Below are positions 1-8,225 of a DNA stretch of 64,000 nucleotides, one piece after another. This stretch comes from an uncultured Lachnospiraceae bacterium (GTDB lineage Bacteria > Bacillota > Clostridia > Lachnospirales > Lachnospiraceae), in contig CALWMI010000113.1 of assembly GCA_944381745.1 (NCBI GenBank), positions 1-64,000 of the forward strand. Reading direction: 5' to 3'. Positions within the stretch are counted from its first letter, which is position 1; every line of letters begins with the position of its first letter. The notes under the pieces are model-generated. The model searched no databases, was not told the DNA's origin, and worked only from the letters and a program-made list of their open reading frames with translations. The position numbers and the translations under genes were made by a program.

Positions 1-1
1 G

Positions 2-127
2 AATAAAGTGATTCGCGTTCTGTTTTATTCTGCGATGGACGCATGTGCAGAAGATCTGAAATCGACATATGATATGCTAATGGCACTAAAGAAGAAAGAG
101 CGTGGTGATTATGACGAGGGATGTTAA
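2..127 (+). CDS. C-terminal tail of an upstream gene, possibly a repressor
   Basis: This reading frame is open from the window edge and ends in TAA, giving the last 41 residues of a gene whose start lies outside the window. The tail is rich in Lys, Asp and Met and shows no motif I can name. Its stop overlaps the start of the next gene by 17 bases, so the two are probably co-transcribed. In mobile elements an XRE-type repressor commonly precedes an ImmA-like gene, which is why a regulator is suggested; that identity is inference only. Confidence 0.45.
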   Translation, partial: NKVIRVLFYSAMDACAEDLKSTYDMLMALKKKERGDYDEGC

Positions 128-515
128 TGTGTTCCTTAGGGACTTTCCGAACACAAAAGAATGTGAGGTTATTACCGAAAACTCAGACGGCTCATATACC
201 ATATTTCTCAATTCCCGTATGTCACACGAACGGCAATTAAATGCATACCGGCACGCTCTAGAGCACATCCAAAACGGAGACTTCCAGCGGCAGGATGTGC
301 AACAGATAGAACTGGTTGCCCACGCTCTCCAGCAACCCACGCTTCCGCCTCGGGAAGAAGAGGTCAAGCCTGTACGCCGAAGGAGAAGGTGGAGACGCAA
401 CAAGAAGCTTTGGAAAGAGACTGAGGAGCGCGTAAAGTTCCTGGAAGAGATGGGCGTTGACTTTTTTGACCTATATGAACAGTATTGGCTCGACCCAGAT
501 AAACGGCTTTACTAA
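111..515 (+). CDS. Short ImmA/IrrE-like protein with degenerate HExxH
   Basis: The product has 134 residues. A strand-like segment about residues 28-37 is followed by a helix bearing H48-A-L-E-H52 and then NGDF, the order seen in short ImmA/IrrE-type proteins of phages and integrative elements. In the active family this helix carries HExxH, where the Glu is catalytic; here that Glu is Ala, so zinc binding may survive while peptidase activity is doubtful. The C-terminal half is highly basic (RRRRRWRRNKK) and then acidic. ATG at 111 is preferred over two upstream GTG codons that lie too close to the purine-rich stretch. ImmA proteins cleave the element's ImmR repressor. Base composition is less GC-rich than the chromosome to the right. 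Confidence 0.55.
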   Translation: MTRDVNVFLRDFPNTKECEVITENSDGSYTIFLNSRMSHERQLNAYRHALEHIQNGDFQRQDVQQIELVAHALQQPTLPPREEEVKPVRRRRRWRRNKKLWKETEERVKFLEEMGVDFFDLYEQYWLDPDKRLY

Positions 516-554
516 AGACGTTTTAATAAAATACAAAAGAAATGAGGGAGATGT

Positions 555-1625
555 ATGGGATTTAATGAAGATGTCAAACAATTTGCACAAAGAGTTTCTA
601 ACTTAAAAAGTGGGATAGCAACAGAAGAGGCCACAAAAATGTCAATGATCGTGCCTTTTTTCCAACTGCTCGGTTACGATGTATTTAATCCTTCTGAGTT
701 TTGTCCAGAATATGTTGCTGACGTAGGAATCAAAAAAGGCGAAAAGATTGATTACGCAATATTGATTGATTCTACTCCGACGGTTTTAATTGAGTGCAAA
801 TGGTGTGGAGAATCCCTTGATAGGCATGCCTCGCAGCTATTTAGATATTTCGCCACATCCCCTGCTAAATTTGGAATACTTACAAATGGTCTATTATATA
901 GGTTCTATACTGATCTTGATGAGGCAAACAAAATGGATCTAGTTCCGTTTTTAGAGATTGATATGGAAAATCTAAAAGATAGCCAGCTGCCTGAGCTCAA
1001 AAAGTTTTGCAAAGCAAACTTTGACAGTGACCGGATTTTTAGTACTGCTGAAGAATTAAAATACACTAATATGATAAAGTCTGCTCTTCAGAATGAACTA
1101 GATAACCCGTCTGAAATGTTCGTAAAAAATATTTTGTCATCTATTTATGACGGACCTAAAACACAAAAAGTCATTGAAAAATTTAGCCCAATAATTAAAC
1201 GTTCCTTTTCTTCTTTAATTGGAGAAATTGTAAACCAAAAGATTTCATCGGCGCTGTCCAGTGAAGATAACAATGTTGCGCCGGATACCTCTGAACCCCC
1301 TGCCGGAGAAAAGATGGCTCCGACTGCCGAACCTAAAATCGTAACAACTGAAGAAGAAATCGAGGCGTTCTACATTGTTCGGGGCATTTTAGCGGGGACA
1401 GTTCCTGTGGAAGACGTAGTCCACCGAGATACTGAGAGCTATTTTGGAATACTTTACAAAGATAATAACAGAAAACCTATATGCAGAATTAATCTGGATA
1501 AGAAAAACAAGCAGCTACTTATTCCGGATGAAAACAAAAAGTTTGAGCGAATATACATAGAATCATTAAACGACATATATCAATACAAAGAAAGACTTAT
1601 AGAATCTGTAAAGCGTTACCTGTAA
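555..1625 (+). CDS. HsdR N-terminal-domain-like protein of a mobile element
   Basis: The product has 356 residues. The N-terminal 150 residues match the type I restriction HsdR-N fold: a lone Asp in KIDYAIL (about residue 76) followed by a Glu-x-Lys pair in VLIECKW (about residue 90), i.e. the PD-(D/E)xK nuclease pattern, then FGILTNG and YRFYTDL. There are no helicase motifs, so this is a stand-alone nuclease-like protein, not a full HsdR. The C-terminal third follows a low-complexity Pro/Ala/Glu linker and ends in a compact basic domain. It has a good ribosome site (GGGAG) and sits just before the integrase. The low GC content and AT-rich codons mark it as acquired. A role in defence or in element biology is inference. 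Confidence 0.65.
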   Translation: MGFNEDVKQFAQRVSNLKSGIATEEATKMSMIVPFFQLLGYDVFNPSEFCPEYVADVGIKKGEKIDYAILIDSTPTVLIECKWCGESLDRHASQLFRYFATSPAKFGILTNGLLYRFYTDLDEANKMDLVPFLEIDMENLKDSQLPELKKFCKANFDSDRIFSTAEELKYTNMIKSALQNELDNPSEMFVKNILSSIYDGPKTQKVIEKFSPIIKRSFSSLIGEIVNQKISSALSSEDNNVAPDTSEPPAGEKMAPTAEPKIVTTEEEIEAFYIVRGILAGTVPVEDVVHRDTESYFGILYKDNNRKPICRINLDKKNKQLLIPDENKKFERIYIESLNDIYQYKERLIESVKRYL

Positions 1626-1645
1626 AATATTGTTTATAACATTAA

Positions 1646-1770
1646 GGCCGCCCCAGCGCTGCAACACCAGGGCGGCCCGTGTCCCCGAAGACACAAACTC
1701 TCACACATATAATACCATCTTCGGGGCAGCCATGCAAGCGGAACATAGGTTCGCGCTGGCTGTTATTTTT
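1646..1770 (+). terminator. Cluster of inverted repeats between HsdR-like gene and integrase
   Basis: Three dyads follow one another: GGCCGCCC (1646-1653) with GGGCGGCC (1670-1677), CCCCGAAGA (1683-1691) with TCTTCGGGG (1718-1726), and an imperfect stem CAGCC (1727-1731) with GGCTG (1758-1762) followed by TTATTTTT. The last looks like an intrinsic terminator for the upstream gene. A TATAAT lies at 1708-1713 inside the second loop but has no convincing -35 box. The structures probably insulate or control integrase transcription. Confidence 0.45.
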
Positions 1771-1796
1771 GTACTCATTTTTAAGGAGGGAACAGT

Positions 1797-3002
1797 ATGG
1801 GAGAACTACGGACACGGAAAAGGGGAAAGACCTGGGAATGGTCCTTCGAGGGCGCCAAGATTGGCGGCAAGAGAAACGCCATATCCAAAGGCGGATACCG
1901 CACAAAGGCCGAAGCGCTTGCTGCCGGCACGCAGGCCAAGGCAGAGTATGACAATGCCGGCCGCGTGTTTGTGCCGTCAGAAATCAGCCTGGCAGACTAC
2001 CTGGATTATTGGCTGGAGGAGCACGTGAAGCGGAATTTGACACACAACTCCTACCTAGACTATGAGAGCAAAGTCCGAATCCACATTAAGCCTGCTCTCG
2101 GCTCTTACCGCCTGTCATCCATTGAGCCGGATATCATTCAGCGGTGGATCGACGACAAGAAAACGCAGGGACTATCCCGCAGCATGGTGAAAAACCTATT
2201 GTCCTGCTTATCCGGCGCGATGAACTACGCGATCCTGCCGTGCAAGTACATCAAATTCAACCCCTGCGCCCCTGTCCGCATCGGGAAAATCCCGGATACA
2301 CAGCTGCAGCGGGAGCACCGGGAGTACGTATGCAGCAGGCAGGATATTGAGAAAATCTTCGGGCGCTTTGGGGAAGGCAGCATCTTTTACCTCCCCCTTA
2401 TGGCCGGTTACCACCTGGGGACGCGCCTGGGGGAATCCTATGGCATTGACCTGCTGACGGATATAGACCTGGACAAGGGCGAGATCACCATCCGCCACCA
2501 GATGCAGAAGGAAGATAGAATCTGGTATTACCGGCCACCGAAGTATGATTCTGTGCGAACCATCAAGATGGATACGGCAGTCGCACAGGCTTTCCGGCAG
2601 GAGATCACCAGGCGCAAGAGGGAACGGATTCGGTATGGGGAGTATTTCCTGCGGACGTACCTGAAGCCCGACCAGTCCATTGTGCAGGTGCCTGCGGACA
2701 TCTCCGTCCCCTACCAGGAAATCATGCCGCTGTCCGCCCGAGAGAACGGGACGCTGCTCACTCCGGACAGCTTCAAGTACTGCGCCCGCGTCATCCACAA
2801 TGAGCTGGGGCTCCCGCTCTTCCACAGCCACAGCCTCCGCCATACCCATGGTACGGTTTTGGCCGAAGCCGGCGTGAACCCGCGCACGGTCATGGAGAGG
2901 CTCGGGCACAAGGATATCAGCGTTACCCTGCAGACCTATACCTTCAACACTGACCGGATGCAGAGCGATGCCATCGCCGCTTTTGAGAAGGAAGTTATGT
3001 AA
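1797..3002 (+). CDS. int: Tyrosine recombinase / integrase of the element
   Basis: The product has 401 residues and the three-part layout of phage and ICE integrases. The N-terminal 60 residues resemble the AP2-like arm-binding domain (KRGKTWEWSFEGA, then a glycine-rich KGGYRTKAEA). A SAM-like core-binding domain covers about 65-170, and the catalytic domain follows. Catalytic residues visible are the first Arg in LGTRLGE, the HSLRH box with the second Arg, the GHKD His, and the Tyr in LQTYTF near the C-terminus. A strong AAGGAGG lies 7 bases before ATG. The gene ends 85 bases from the rlmD stop codon, convergent with it, so integration at the 3' end of rlmD is the likely target choice. Confidence 0.92.
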   Translation: MGELRTRKRGKTWEWSFEGAKIGGKRNAISKGGYRTKAEALAAGTQAKAEYDNAGRVFVPSEISLADYLDYWLEEHVKRNLTHNSYLDYESKVRIHIKPALGSYRLSSIEPDIIQRWIDDKKTQGLSRSMVKNLLSCLSGAMNYAILPCKYIKFNPCAPVRIGKIPDTQLQREHREYVCSRQDIEKIFGRFGEGSIFYLPLMAGYHLGTRLGESYGIDLLTDIDLDKGEITIRHQMQKEDRIWYYRPPKYDSVRTIKMDTAVAQAFRQEITRRKRERIRYGEYFLRTYLKPDQSIVQVPADISVPYQEIMPLSARENGTLLTPDSFKYCARVIHNELGLPLFHSHSLRHTHGTVLAEAGVNPRTVMERLGHKDISVTLQTYTFNTDRMQSDAIAAFEKEVM

Positions 3003-3009
3003 CCTTTTC

Positions 3010-3049
3010 TTGTCTACCTCTGAAATTTTGGTTGACAAATGGTAGACAA
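3010..3049. other. Putative integrase arm-type binding sites
   Basis: Just after the integrase stop there are three related 9-mers: TTGTCTACC (3010-3018, inverted), GTTGACAAA (3031-3039) and GGTAGACAA (3041-3049). The first and third form a perfect 9-bp inverted repeat. Short repeats of this kind between int and the core site are typical arm sites for integrases with an AP2-like N-terminal domain. Assignment is by position and pattern only. Confidence 0.5.
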
Positions 3050-3120
3050 AACGCCTATTTCTACCACTTAAGCATCCTGAAAAGCCCTTATTTACGGGAA
3101 AGTAGGCACACCGTCTCCAC
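3050..3120. other. Inferred attachment junction at the 3' end of rlmD
   Basis: AT-rich element sequence meets the GC-rich chromosome here, at the last codons of rlmD (stop at 3088-3090). The 3' end of rlmD/rumA (rum) is a known insertion target for integrative elements in Firmicutes. The reading frame is complete and keeps its conserved ending, as expected when the incoming element regenerates the 3' end. The other end of the element is outside the window, so the core repeat cannot be defined here. Confidence 0.5.
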
Positions 3121-4440
3121 ATTCCCAGTCCACGGGAACATGTCCACACAGCAGACCCGCTCCACCCGGTACCCCCGCGCCAGCAGGATCTCCAAATCCC
3201 GCGCCAGGCTCGTGGGCTTGCAACTGATGTACACCATCTGCTCCACCCCGTACCCGATGATCTTCTCCAGCGCCTTCGGGTGCACGCCATCCCTGGGAGG
3301 ATCGAGGACGATGAGGTCAGGCTTCTCCCCGATGCCGTCCAGCACCTTCAGCACATCCCCCGCCAGGAACTGGCAGTTGTCCAGGCCGTTGAGGGCGGCG
3401 TTCTCCCTGGCGGCGGCCACAGCCTCCTCCACAATCTCCACGCCAATCACCTTCTTGGCCACCGGAGCCAGCATCTGGGCAATCGTCCCGGTACCGCTGT
3501 ACAGGTCGAAGATCACCTTGTCCTTCGTCTCTCCCACATAGGAGCGTGCCGTCTCGTAGAGCACCTCCGCCCCCGGGGAATTCGTCTGGAAAAAGGAAAA
3601 TGCGGAGATCCGGAACTTCAGCCCCAGCAGTTCCTCGTAGAAATGGTCGCTCCCGTACAGCTCCCGCATGCCCTCGTCCTTTATCACATCCGCCACACTG
3701 TCATTGTAAATGTGCAGGATGCCCACAATGTCCCCGTCCAGCTCAAGCCGCAGCAGACGGTCCACCCACTCCAGGTCGTCCGCCTGCTCCTGGGTGGTGG
3801 TCACCAGCCCCACCAGGATATCCCCCGTCTTCGCGCCCTTGCGCACCAGCAGGTGGCGCAGGTATCCCCTGTGGGTCAGGCGATGGAAAAAGTTCACTCC
3901 CTGCTCGGCAAAGCAGTCCCGCACACAGCGCAGGATTTTTCGGAAATCCTCGTCCACCAGCCTGCAGCCGTCCACCGTGACAATGTCATAGAAGCTGCCC
4001 CGCCTGTGCATGCCCAGCGCCAGCGGGCCGTCCTTCACCTCGTCGCCGAAGGAGAACTCCATCTTGTTCCGGTAGCCGTATACCTGGGGGCTGGGCTTGA
4101 TTCCCTCGAAGACATAGTCCCCAATCACGCCGTCCAGCAGTTCCCGCACCTGCAGCTCCTTGATGCGCAGCTGCTCCTGGTAGGCCAGCCCCTGGTAGAG
4201 GCAGCCGCCGCAGCTGCCAAAATGCGGGCACGCCTCCTCGCACTCCAGCGGCGACTTCTCCAACACCTCCAGCAGGCGGCCCTCCGCCTTGCCTTTTCGC
4301 ACCTTCTGCACGCAGAAGCGCACGCGCTGTCCCGGCAGCGCATTCTTCACCACTGCCCGCTCTCCCTCTGACACCACAATTCCTCTGTTGGGGAACAGGA
4401 TCTTCTCTGCCGTCCCCTCCCTGATTTCTCCCTTTTTCAT
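3088..4440 (-). CDS. rlmD: 23S rRNA (uracil-5-)-methyltransferase RlmD family
   Basis: The product has 450 residues and methylates uracil C5 in 23S rRNA using SAM. An N-terminal TRAM-like beta domain is followed by the iron-sulfur cysteines (CPHFGSCGGC plus an upstream Cys), the SAM-binding segment DLYSGTGTIAQ, the LDPPRDG motif, the nucleophile in YISCKPTSLARDL, and the conserved DMFPWTGNVE near the end. The longer frame starting at 4488 is less likely: ATG at 4440 has AGGGA a few bases upstream and matches the family N-terminus. The 3' end is the apparent insertion site of the element to the left. Paralogues such as RlmCD share the fold, so the exact target uridine is not certain. Confidence 0.9.
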   Translation of the reverse strand: MKKGEIREGTAEKILFPNRGIVVSEGERAVVKNALPGQRVRFCVQKVRKGKAEGRLLEVLEKSPLECEEACPHFGSCGGCLYQGLAYQEQLRIKELQVRELLDGVIGDYVFEGIKPSPQVYGYRNKMEFSFGDEVKDGPLALGMHRRGSFYDIVTVDGCRLVDEDFRKILRCVRDCFAEQGVNFFHRLTHRGYLRHLLVRKGAKTGDILVGLVTTTQEQADDLEWVDRLLRLELDGDIVGILHIYNDSVADVIKDEGMRELYGSDHFYEELLGLKFRISAFSFFQTNSPGAEVLYETARSYVGETKDKVIFDLYSGTGTIAQMLAPVAKKVIGVEIVEEAVAAARENAALNGLDNCQFLAGDVLKVLDGIGEKPDLIVLDPPRDGVHPKALEKIIGYGVEQMVYISCKPTSLARDLEILLARGYRVERVCCVDMFPWTGNVETVCLLSRK

Positions 4441-4490
4441 AGCGTTTCCCTGATCTCTCCCTTTCTCGCGCCTCTCCAGGCTTACCACAC

Positions 4491-4521
4491 AAAAAGTGCG
4501 GCTCCCATAAGAAACCGCACT
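4491..4521 (-). terminator. Intrinsic terminator after the small acidic membrane protein gene
   Basis: On the minus strand AGTGCGG (4521-4515) pairs with CCGCACT (4501-4495) and is followed by TTTTT. It lies about 90 bases beyond the stop codon at 4610 and before rlmD. Confidence 0.75.
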
Positions 4522-4609
4522 CTCTCCAATCTGTATCCTGCCGGCCGGCAGCCTCTGGCCTGAGGCCTCTCCGGCTTCTCCTTATCCAGCTGTCAGCACA
4601 GCCGGAAAA

Positions 4610-4873
4610 TTATTCCTCTGCGGGCTTCTCGTCCTCGTCCTCAAAGAAATCATCATCGAAATCATCGTCAAAATCATCGTCGAAATCTTCCAGATAATCC
4701 GGTGTCAGGAAACGGTATACCGCGTAGGCGATCCCTGCAACCGCTGCAATCGCACCTACGATCGCCAGCACCCACAGAACCGTGTTGCCCTTCTTCTCCC
4801 CGTCCTCTTCTTTCTTGATCAGCGAGGCAAGCTTGCTCATGCCCAGCAGCTCCTCAATCTTGTCTTTATTCAT
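4610..4873 (-). CDS. Small single-pass membrane protein with acidic repeat tail
   Basis: The product has 87 residues: a basic/acidic N-terminal helix, one transmembrane segment of about 20 residues (VLWVLAIVGAIAAVAGIAYA), then a tail of DDDF repeats and Glu. No enzyme motif is present. An upstream GTG at 4882 is only one base from AAAGGA, so ATG at 4873 (10 bases away) is the better start. The tail's FDDD repeat comes from a 12-bp tandem repeat in the DNA. Similar short proteins are common and unnamed in Lachnospiraceae. The tail would probably face the cytoplasm or cell wall depending on topology; function is unknown. Confidence 0.7.
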   Translation of the reverse strand: MNKDKIEELLGMSKLASLIKKEEDGEKKGNTVLWVLAIVGAIAAVAGIAYAVYRFLTPDYLEDFDDDFDDDFDDDFFEDEDEKPAEE

Positions 4874-5014
4874 GATATCCACGTCCTTTCTTCGCCGATT
4901 TCTATCCGGTAATGACCTTCACGCATATTATACCATCATTCGCCCTATTTTACTATCACAAATATCTTAAAAATTTAGAATATTTACAGAACCTTCGCAG
5001 GCAGCCGCGTACAC

Positions 5015-5153
5015 CGCTTCTTGCCATCTTCTCCTTCGCCCGCCTGCGCCGCTTCTTGCCATCTTCTCCTTCGCCTGCCTGCGCTGCTTCTTGCCGTCTT
5101 CTCCCTCGCCTGCCTGCGCCGCTTCTTGCCGTCCTCTCCCTCGCCTGCCTCAC
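5015..5153. repeat. 35-bp tandem repeat, four copies, at the end of pcrA
   Basis: Copies begin at 5015, 5050, 5085 and 5120 with a constant 35-bp period and few differences. The last copy runs into the pcrA stop codon (5150-5152). The unit is not a multiple of three and no gene covers it. Confidence 0.9.
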
Positions 5154-7369
5154 AGCTTCACAAGCTTCGCGAAGGAGGCGAACATCTTCTTAGTTCCCGC
5201 CTTCTCGAAGTCCACCGTCACCTCATAATCCCTGCCTCCCTCGTTGATGGCCGTCACAATGCCCACGCCAAATTTCAGGTGGCGTACCGTATCCCCCACC
5301 CCGTAGTCCAGCGCCGCCGCCTTCGTCACCGTGAACTGCTTCGCCTCAAAAGCCTTGGCACGGAACGCGGTCTTTGCCTGGCTGTAGGCGGAGGACCTGG
5401 GAAGTTCCTTGTCCTTCGGGAACGGGATGCCGCCGTTCTCCGTATATTGGGGGGAAATCTCCTTCAGGAAGCGGGACGGCTTGTTAAAGCGGTTCTCCCC
5501 GCGGATCATGCGCATCCGGGCGCTTGTGAGCGTGAGATGCCGCATGGCCCTGGTAATTCCCACATAGCACAGCCGCCTCTCCTCCTCGATATCCGACAGA
5601 TCGTCGGAGGTGATACTCATGTAGCTGGGGAAAAGGCCATCCTCCATGCCTGCCAGGTACACATTGGGGAACTCCAGGCCCTTGGCGCTGTGGAGCGTCA
5701 TGAGAACCACATAGTCTGCGTTCTCGTCCAGCGTGTCGATGTCCGCCACCAGGGCGACCTCCTCCAGGAAACCGGACAGGGACGCCTTCTCTCCCTCCTG
5801 CTCGCAGGCCTCCTCGTAGGACTTCACCTTGCTCAGGAACTCGTCAATGTTCTCGATCCTGGCCCTTGCCTCGTCCGAGTCCTCCTCCTCCAGCTCCCGC
5901 ACATAGCCAGTCCTGTCGATCAGCTCCTCCACAAGCTCGGTGAGGGTCAGGGCGCCCCGCCGGATGCGCATGGAGTGGATCATGTCCACAAACGGCTGGA
6001 TCTTGGCGGCGCTTTTCCCCACGGAAGGAATCCGGCCCGCCATCTCCAGGGCGTCATACAGGCTCATCCCCTGGCGCTCCGCAAACTCCGCCGCACGGCC
6101 AAGCGTCGTGGCGCCGATCCCCCTCTTCGGCACATTCACAATGCGGCGCACCGCCAGGTCGTCCTGCCCGTTGTCGATGGTCTTCAGATAGGCCAGCAAA
6201 TCCTTGATCTCCTTGCGGGAATAGAAATTCACGCCCCCCACGATCCGGTAGGGGATGCCCGCCATCAGAAGCCTCTCCTCAAAAAGCCTGGACTGGGCGT
6301 TTGTCCGGTACAGCACTGCGCATTCCCGGCAGGTGAATTCCCCCCGCCGTACCCGTTCGCCGATGTCCCGGCTCACATACTCTGCCTCCTCGTTCCCCGT
6401 GTCAAACATCCGGCAGGATACCTTGTCCCCCTCCCCGTTCTCCGTCCAGAGAGTTTTCTCCTTCCTGCCCTTATTGTTGCGGATCACATCGTTGGCCGCG
6501 TTCAGGATGTTCTGGGTGGAGCGATAGTTCTGCTCCAGCCTGATCACCCTCGCCCCCGGGAACTCCTTCTCAAAATTCAGGATATTCCCAATGTTGGCCC
6601 CCCGGAATTTGTAGATCGACTGGTCGTCGTCCCCCACCACGCACAGGTTGCGGTATTTGCGCGCCAGAAGGCTGACCAGCCGGAACTGGGCGGTGTTGGT
6701 GTCCTGGTACTCATCCACCATAATGTAGCGCAGCCTCTCCTGGTAGGAATCCAGCACCTCCCGGTCGCTCTCCAAAAGCTCCACCGTCTTCATGATCAGG
6801 TCGTCAAAATCCAGAGCATTGTTCCGGTGAAGCTGCGCCTGGTACTCCCGGTACACCTCACCGATCCGCCGCCTCACGAAATCCCCGCCCGCCAGCTCAA
6901 GAAATTTCTCCGGGGGCACCAGCTCGTCCTTCGCCCCAGAGATTGCAGACAGGATGGTCCGCTCCTTCATGAGCTTCGTGTCGATATTCATCCGGCGGCA
7001 AACCTCTTTGATCACGGTCTTCTGATCCTCCGCGTCATAGATCGTAAAATTAGTACCGTAGCCGATGCGGTCAATGTACCTGCGGAGGATCCGCACACAG
7101 GCCGAGTGGAAGGTGCTGACCCACACGCCGGAGGAACCGAACTCCAGCAGCTGGTCGATCCGCTCCCGCATCTCCCCCGCCGCCTTGTTTGTAAAGGTGA
7201 TGGCCATGATGTTCCACGGGTTCACCCCCTTCTCCTCAATCAGATAGGCGGCGCGGTGGGTCAGCACCCGCGTCTTGCCCGAGCCTGCGCCCGCCAGGAT
7301 CAGCAGAGGCCCCTCCGTGTGCATGACCGCCTCCTTCTGCTCTCTATTTAAAGAATCATAAATGCTCAT
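5150..7369 (-). CDS. pcrA: ATP-dependent DNA helicase PcrA/UvrD family
   Basis: The product has 739 residues, the usual size for PcrA, a 3'-5' superfamily 1 helicase in nucleotide-excision repair and plasmid or phage replication. Visible motifs are the Q motif (LNREQKEAV), Walker A AGAGSGKT, motif Ia ITFTNKAAGEM, DEYQDTN (II), GDDDQSIYKFRGA (III), QNYRST (IV), TLHSAKGLEF (V) and VGITRA (VI). The C-terminal 50 residues form the Tudor-like domain used to contact RNA polymerase. ATG at 7369 follows GGAGAAAG. The gene is divergent from the DUF1836 gene, with only about 60 bases between them. Confidence 0.96.
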   Translation of the reverse strand: MSIYDSLNREQKEAVMHTEGPLLILAGAGSGKTRVLTHRAAYLIEEKGVNPWNIMAITFTNKAAGEMRERIDQLLEFGSSGVWVSTFHSACVRILRRYIDRIGYGTNFTIYDAEDQKTVIKEVCRRMNIDTKLMKERTILSAISGAKDELVPPEKFLELAGGDFVRRRIGEVYREYQAQLHRNNALDFDDLIMKTVELLESDREVLDSYQERLRYIMVDEYQDTNTAQFRLVSLLARKYRNLCVVGDDDQSIYKFRGANIGNILNFEKEFPGARVIRLEQNYRSTQNILNAANDVIRNNKGRKEKTLWTENGEGDKVSCRMFDTGNEEAEYVSRDIGERVRRGEFTCRECAVLYRTNAQSRLFEERLLMAGIPYRIVGGVNFYSRKEIKDLLAYLKTIDNGQDDLAVRRIVNVPKRGIGATTLGRAAEFAERQGMSLYDALEMAGRIPSVGKSAAKIQPFVDMIHSMRIRRGALTLTELVEELIDRTGYVRELEEEDSDEARARIENIDEFLSKVKSYEEACEQEGEKASLSGFLEEVALVADIDTLDENADYVVLMTLHSAKGLEFPNVYLAGMEDGLFPSYMSITSDDLSDIEEERRLCYVGITRAMRHLTLTSARMRMIRGENRFNKPSRFLKEISPQYTENGGIPFPKDKELPRSSAYSQAKTAFRAKAFEAKQFTVTKAAALDYGVGDTVRHLKFGVGIVTAINEGGRDYEVTVDFEKAGTKKMFASFAKLVKL

Positions 7370-7379
7370 AACTTTCTCC

Positions 7380-7408
7380 TTGTCATATGGTTTTTGATAC
7401 TATATAAT
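7380..7408 (+). promoter_or_regulatory. Promoter of the DUF1836 gene
   Basis: TTGTCA (7380-7385) and TATAAT (7403-7408) are 17 bases apart. The predicted start point leaves a very short leader before the ATG at 7429. The box lies within the pcrA/DUF1836 divergent gap. Confidence 0.75.
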
Positions 7409-7428
7409 GAAAAACAGAGGTGATGAAA

Positions 7429-8022
7429 ATGACTTTAGATACAGACAACTTAATCAAAAGTATCCTGGACAGCCTATCCAGGATTGATTATATTAGGCCC
7501 TCAGAGATACCCAACATCGACCTGTATATGGATCAGGTCACCACTTTCATGGACTCCCGCCTGCAGTCCAGCAAGCGCCGGGACGACGACAAGATCCTGA
7601 CCAAGACCATGATCAACAACTATGCGAAGAACAAGCTGCTCCCTGCGCCGAACAAGAAGAAGTATTCCCGGGAGCACATGCTGCTCCTCATTTTCATCTA
7701 CTATTTCAAGAATATCCTCAGCATCAGCGATATCCAGAAGCTCCTCTCCCCCATCTGCCAGAACTATTTCCACGGGGAGGGCAGCCTTACGCTGGAACAG
7801 CTGTATGAAGAAGTCTTCAGCCTGGAGAAGGGTGAGGCCGAGAAGCTCAAGCAGGATGTGCTGGACAAGTTCAACCGTTCCCGCACCACCTTCGCCTCCG
7901 CCCCGGAGGAGGAGCAGGAATTTCTCCGCCTCTTCTCCTTTATCTGTATGCTGAGCTTTGACGTCTATATGAAGAAGCAGCTCATCGAGAAGCTCCTGGA
8001 CTCTGCCCTGGACACCCCGTAA
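7429..8022 (+). CDS. DUF1836 family protein
   Basis: The product has 197 residues. The central part (about 60-110) contains the DUF1836 signature: a short helical DNA-binding-like segment with ILTKTMINNYAKNKLLP, then KKYSREHMLLLIFIYYFKNILSISDI. The family is widespread in Firmicutes and resembles MerR-type winged helices, suggesting a regulatory role, but no target is known. Of three in-frame starts (7420, 7423, 7429), ATG at 7429 has AGAGG at the best distance. The gene has its own consensus promoter and is followed by a 50-bp tandem repeat. Confidence 0.85.
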   Translation: MTLDTDNLIKSILDSLSRIDYIRPSEIPNIDLYMDQVTTFMDSRLQSSKRRDDDKILTKTMINNYAKNKLLPAPNKKKYSREHMLLLIFIYYFKNILSISDIQKLLSPICQNYFHGEGSLTLEQLYEEVFSLEKGEAEKLKQDVLDKFNRSRTTFASAPEEEQEFLRLFSFICMLSFDVYMKKQLIEKLLDSALDTP

Positions 8023-8042
8023 CCGGGGCTGTCCAGCCTCCG

Positions 8043-8192
8043 CCGGAAGCCGCCTTCCGCGTCTCTTCGGCTTTGCTGCGGCATTCTCCTGCCCGGAAAC
8101 CTTCCTTCCGCGTCTCTCCCGCTTTGCTGCGGCAGCCCCTGCCCGGAAGCCGCCTTCCGCGCCTCTTCCGCTTTGCTGCGGCAGCCCCCTGC
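8043..8192. repeat. 50-bp tandem repeat, three copies
   Basis: Copies start at 8043, 8093 and 8143 with a period of exactly 50 bases and about 85-90 percent identity by eye. Each copy contains GCTTTGCTGCGGCA. It lies between the convergent DUF1836 and YerC-like genes, about 20 bases past the first stop codon. Confidence 0.88.
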
Positions 8193-8225
8193 CGAGTCCC
8201 CTCGCCTGTCTATACCTGGGTTCCT

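Noticed and set aside
3003..3090. tRNA gene as integration target
   Set aside because: No cloverleaf-like sequence lies at the junction; the intact 3' end of rlmD fits better.
5015..5153. Possible CRISPR array
   Set aside because: The 35-bp units follow each other without spacers, with only four copies and no cas gene. The same holds for the other tandem repeats.
5021..7351. A 776-codon open frame on the plus strand opposite pcrA
   Set aside because: It is a GC-rich shadow. The minus strand has all helicase motifs, a good ribosome site and the right length; the plus frame has Leu/His/Arg-rich composition typical of antisense frames.
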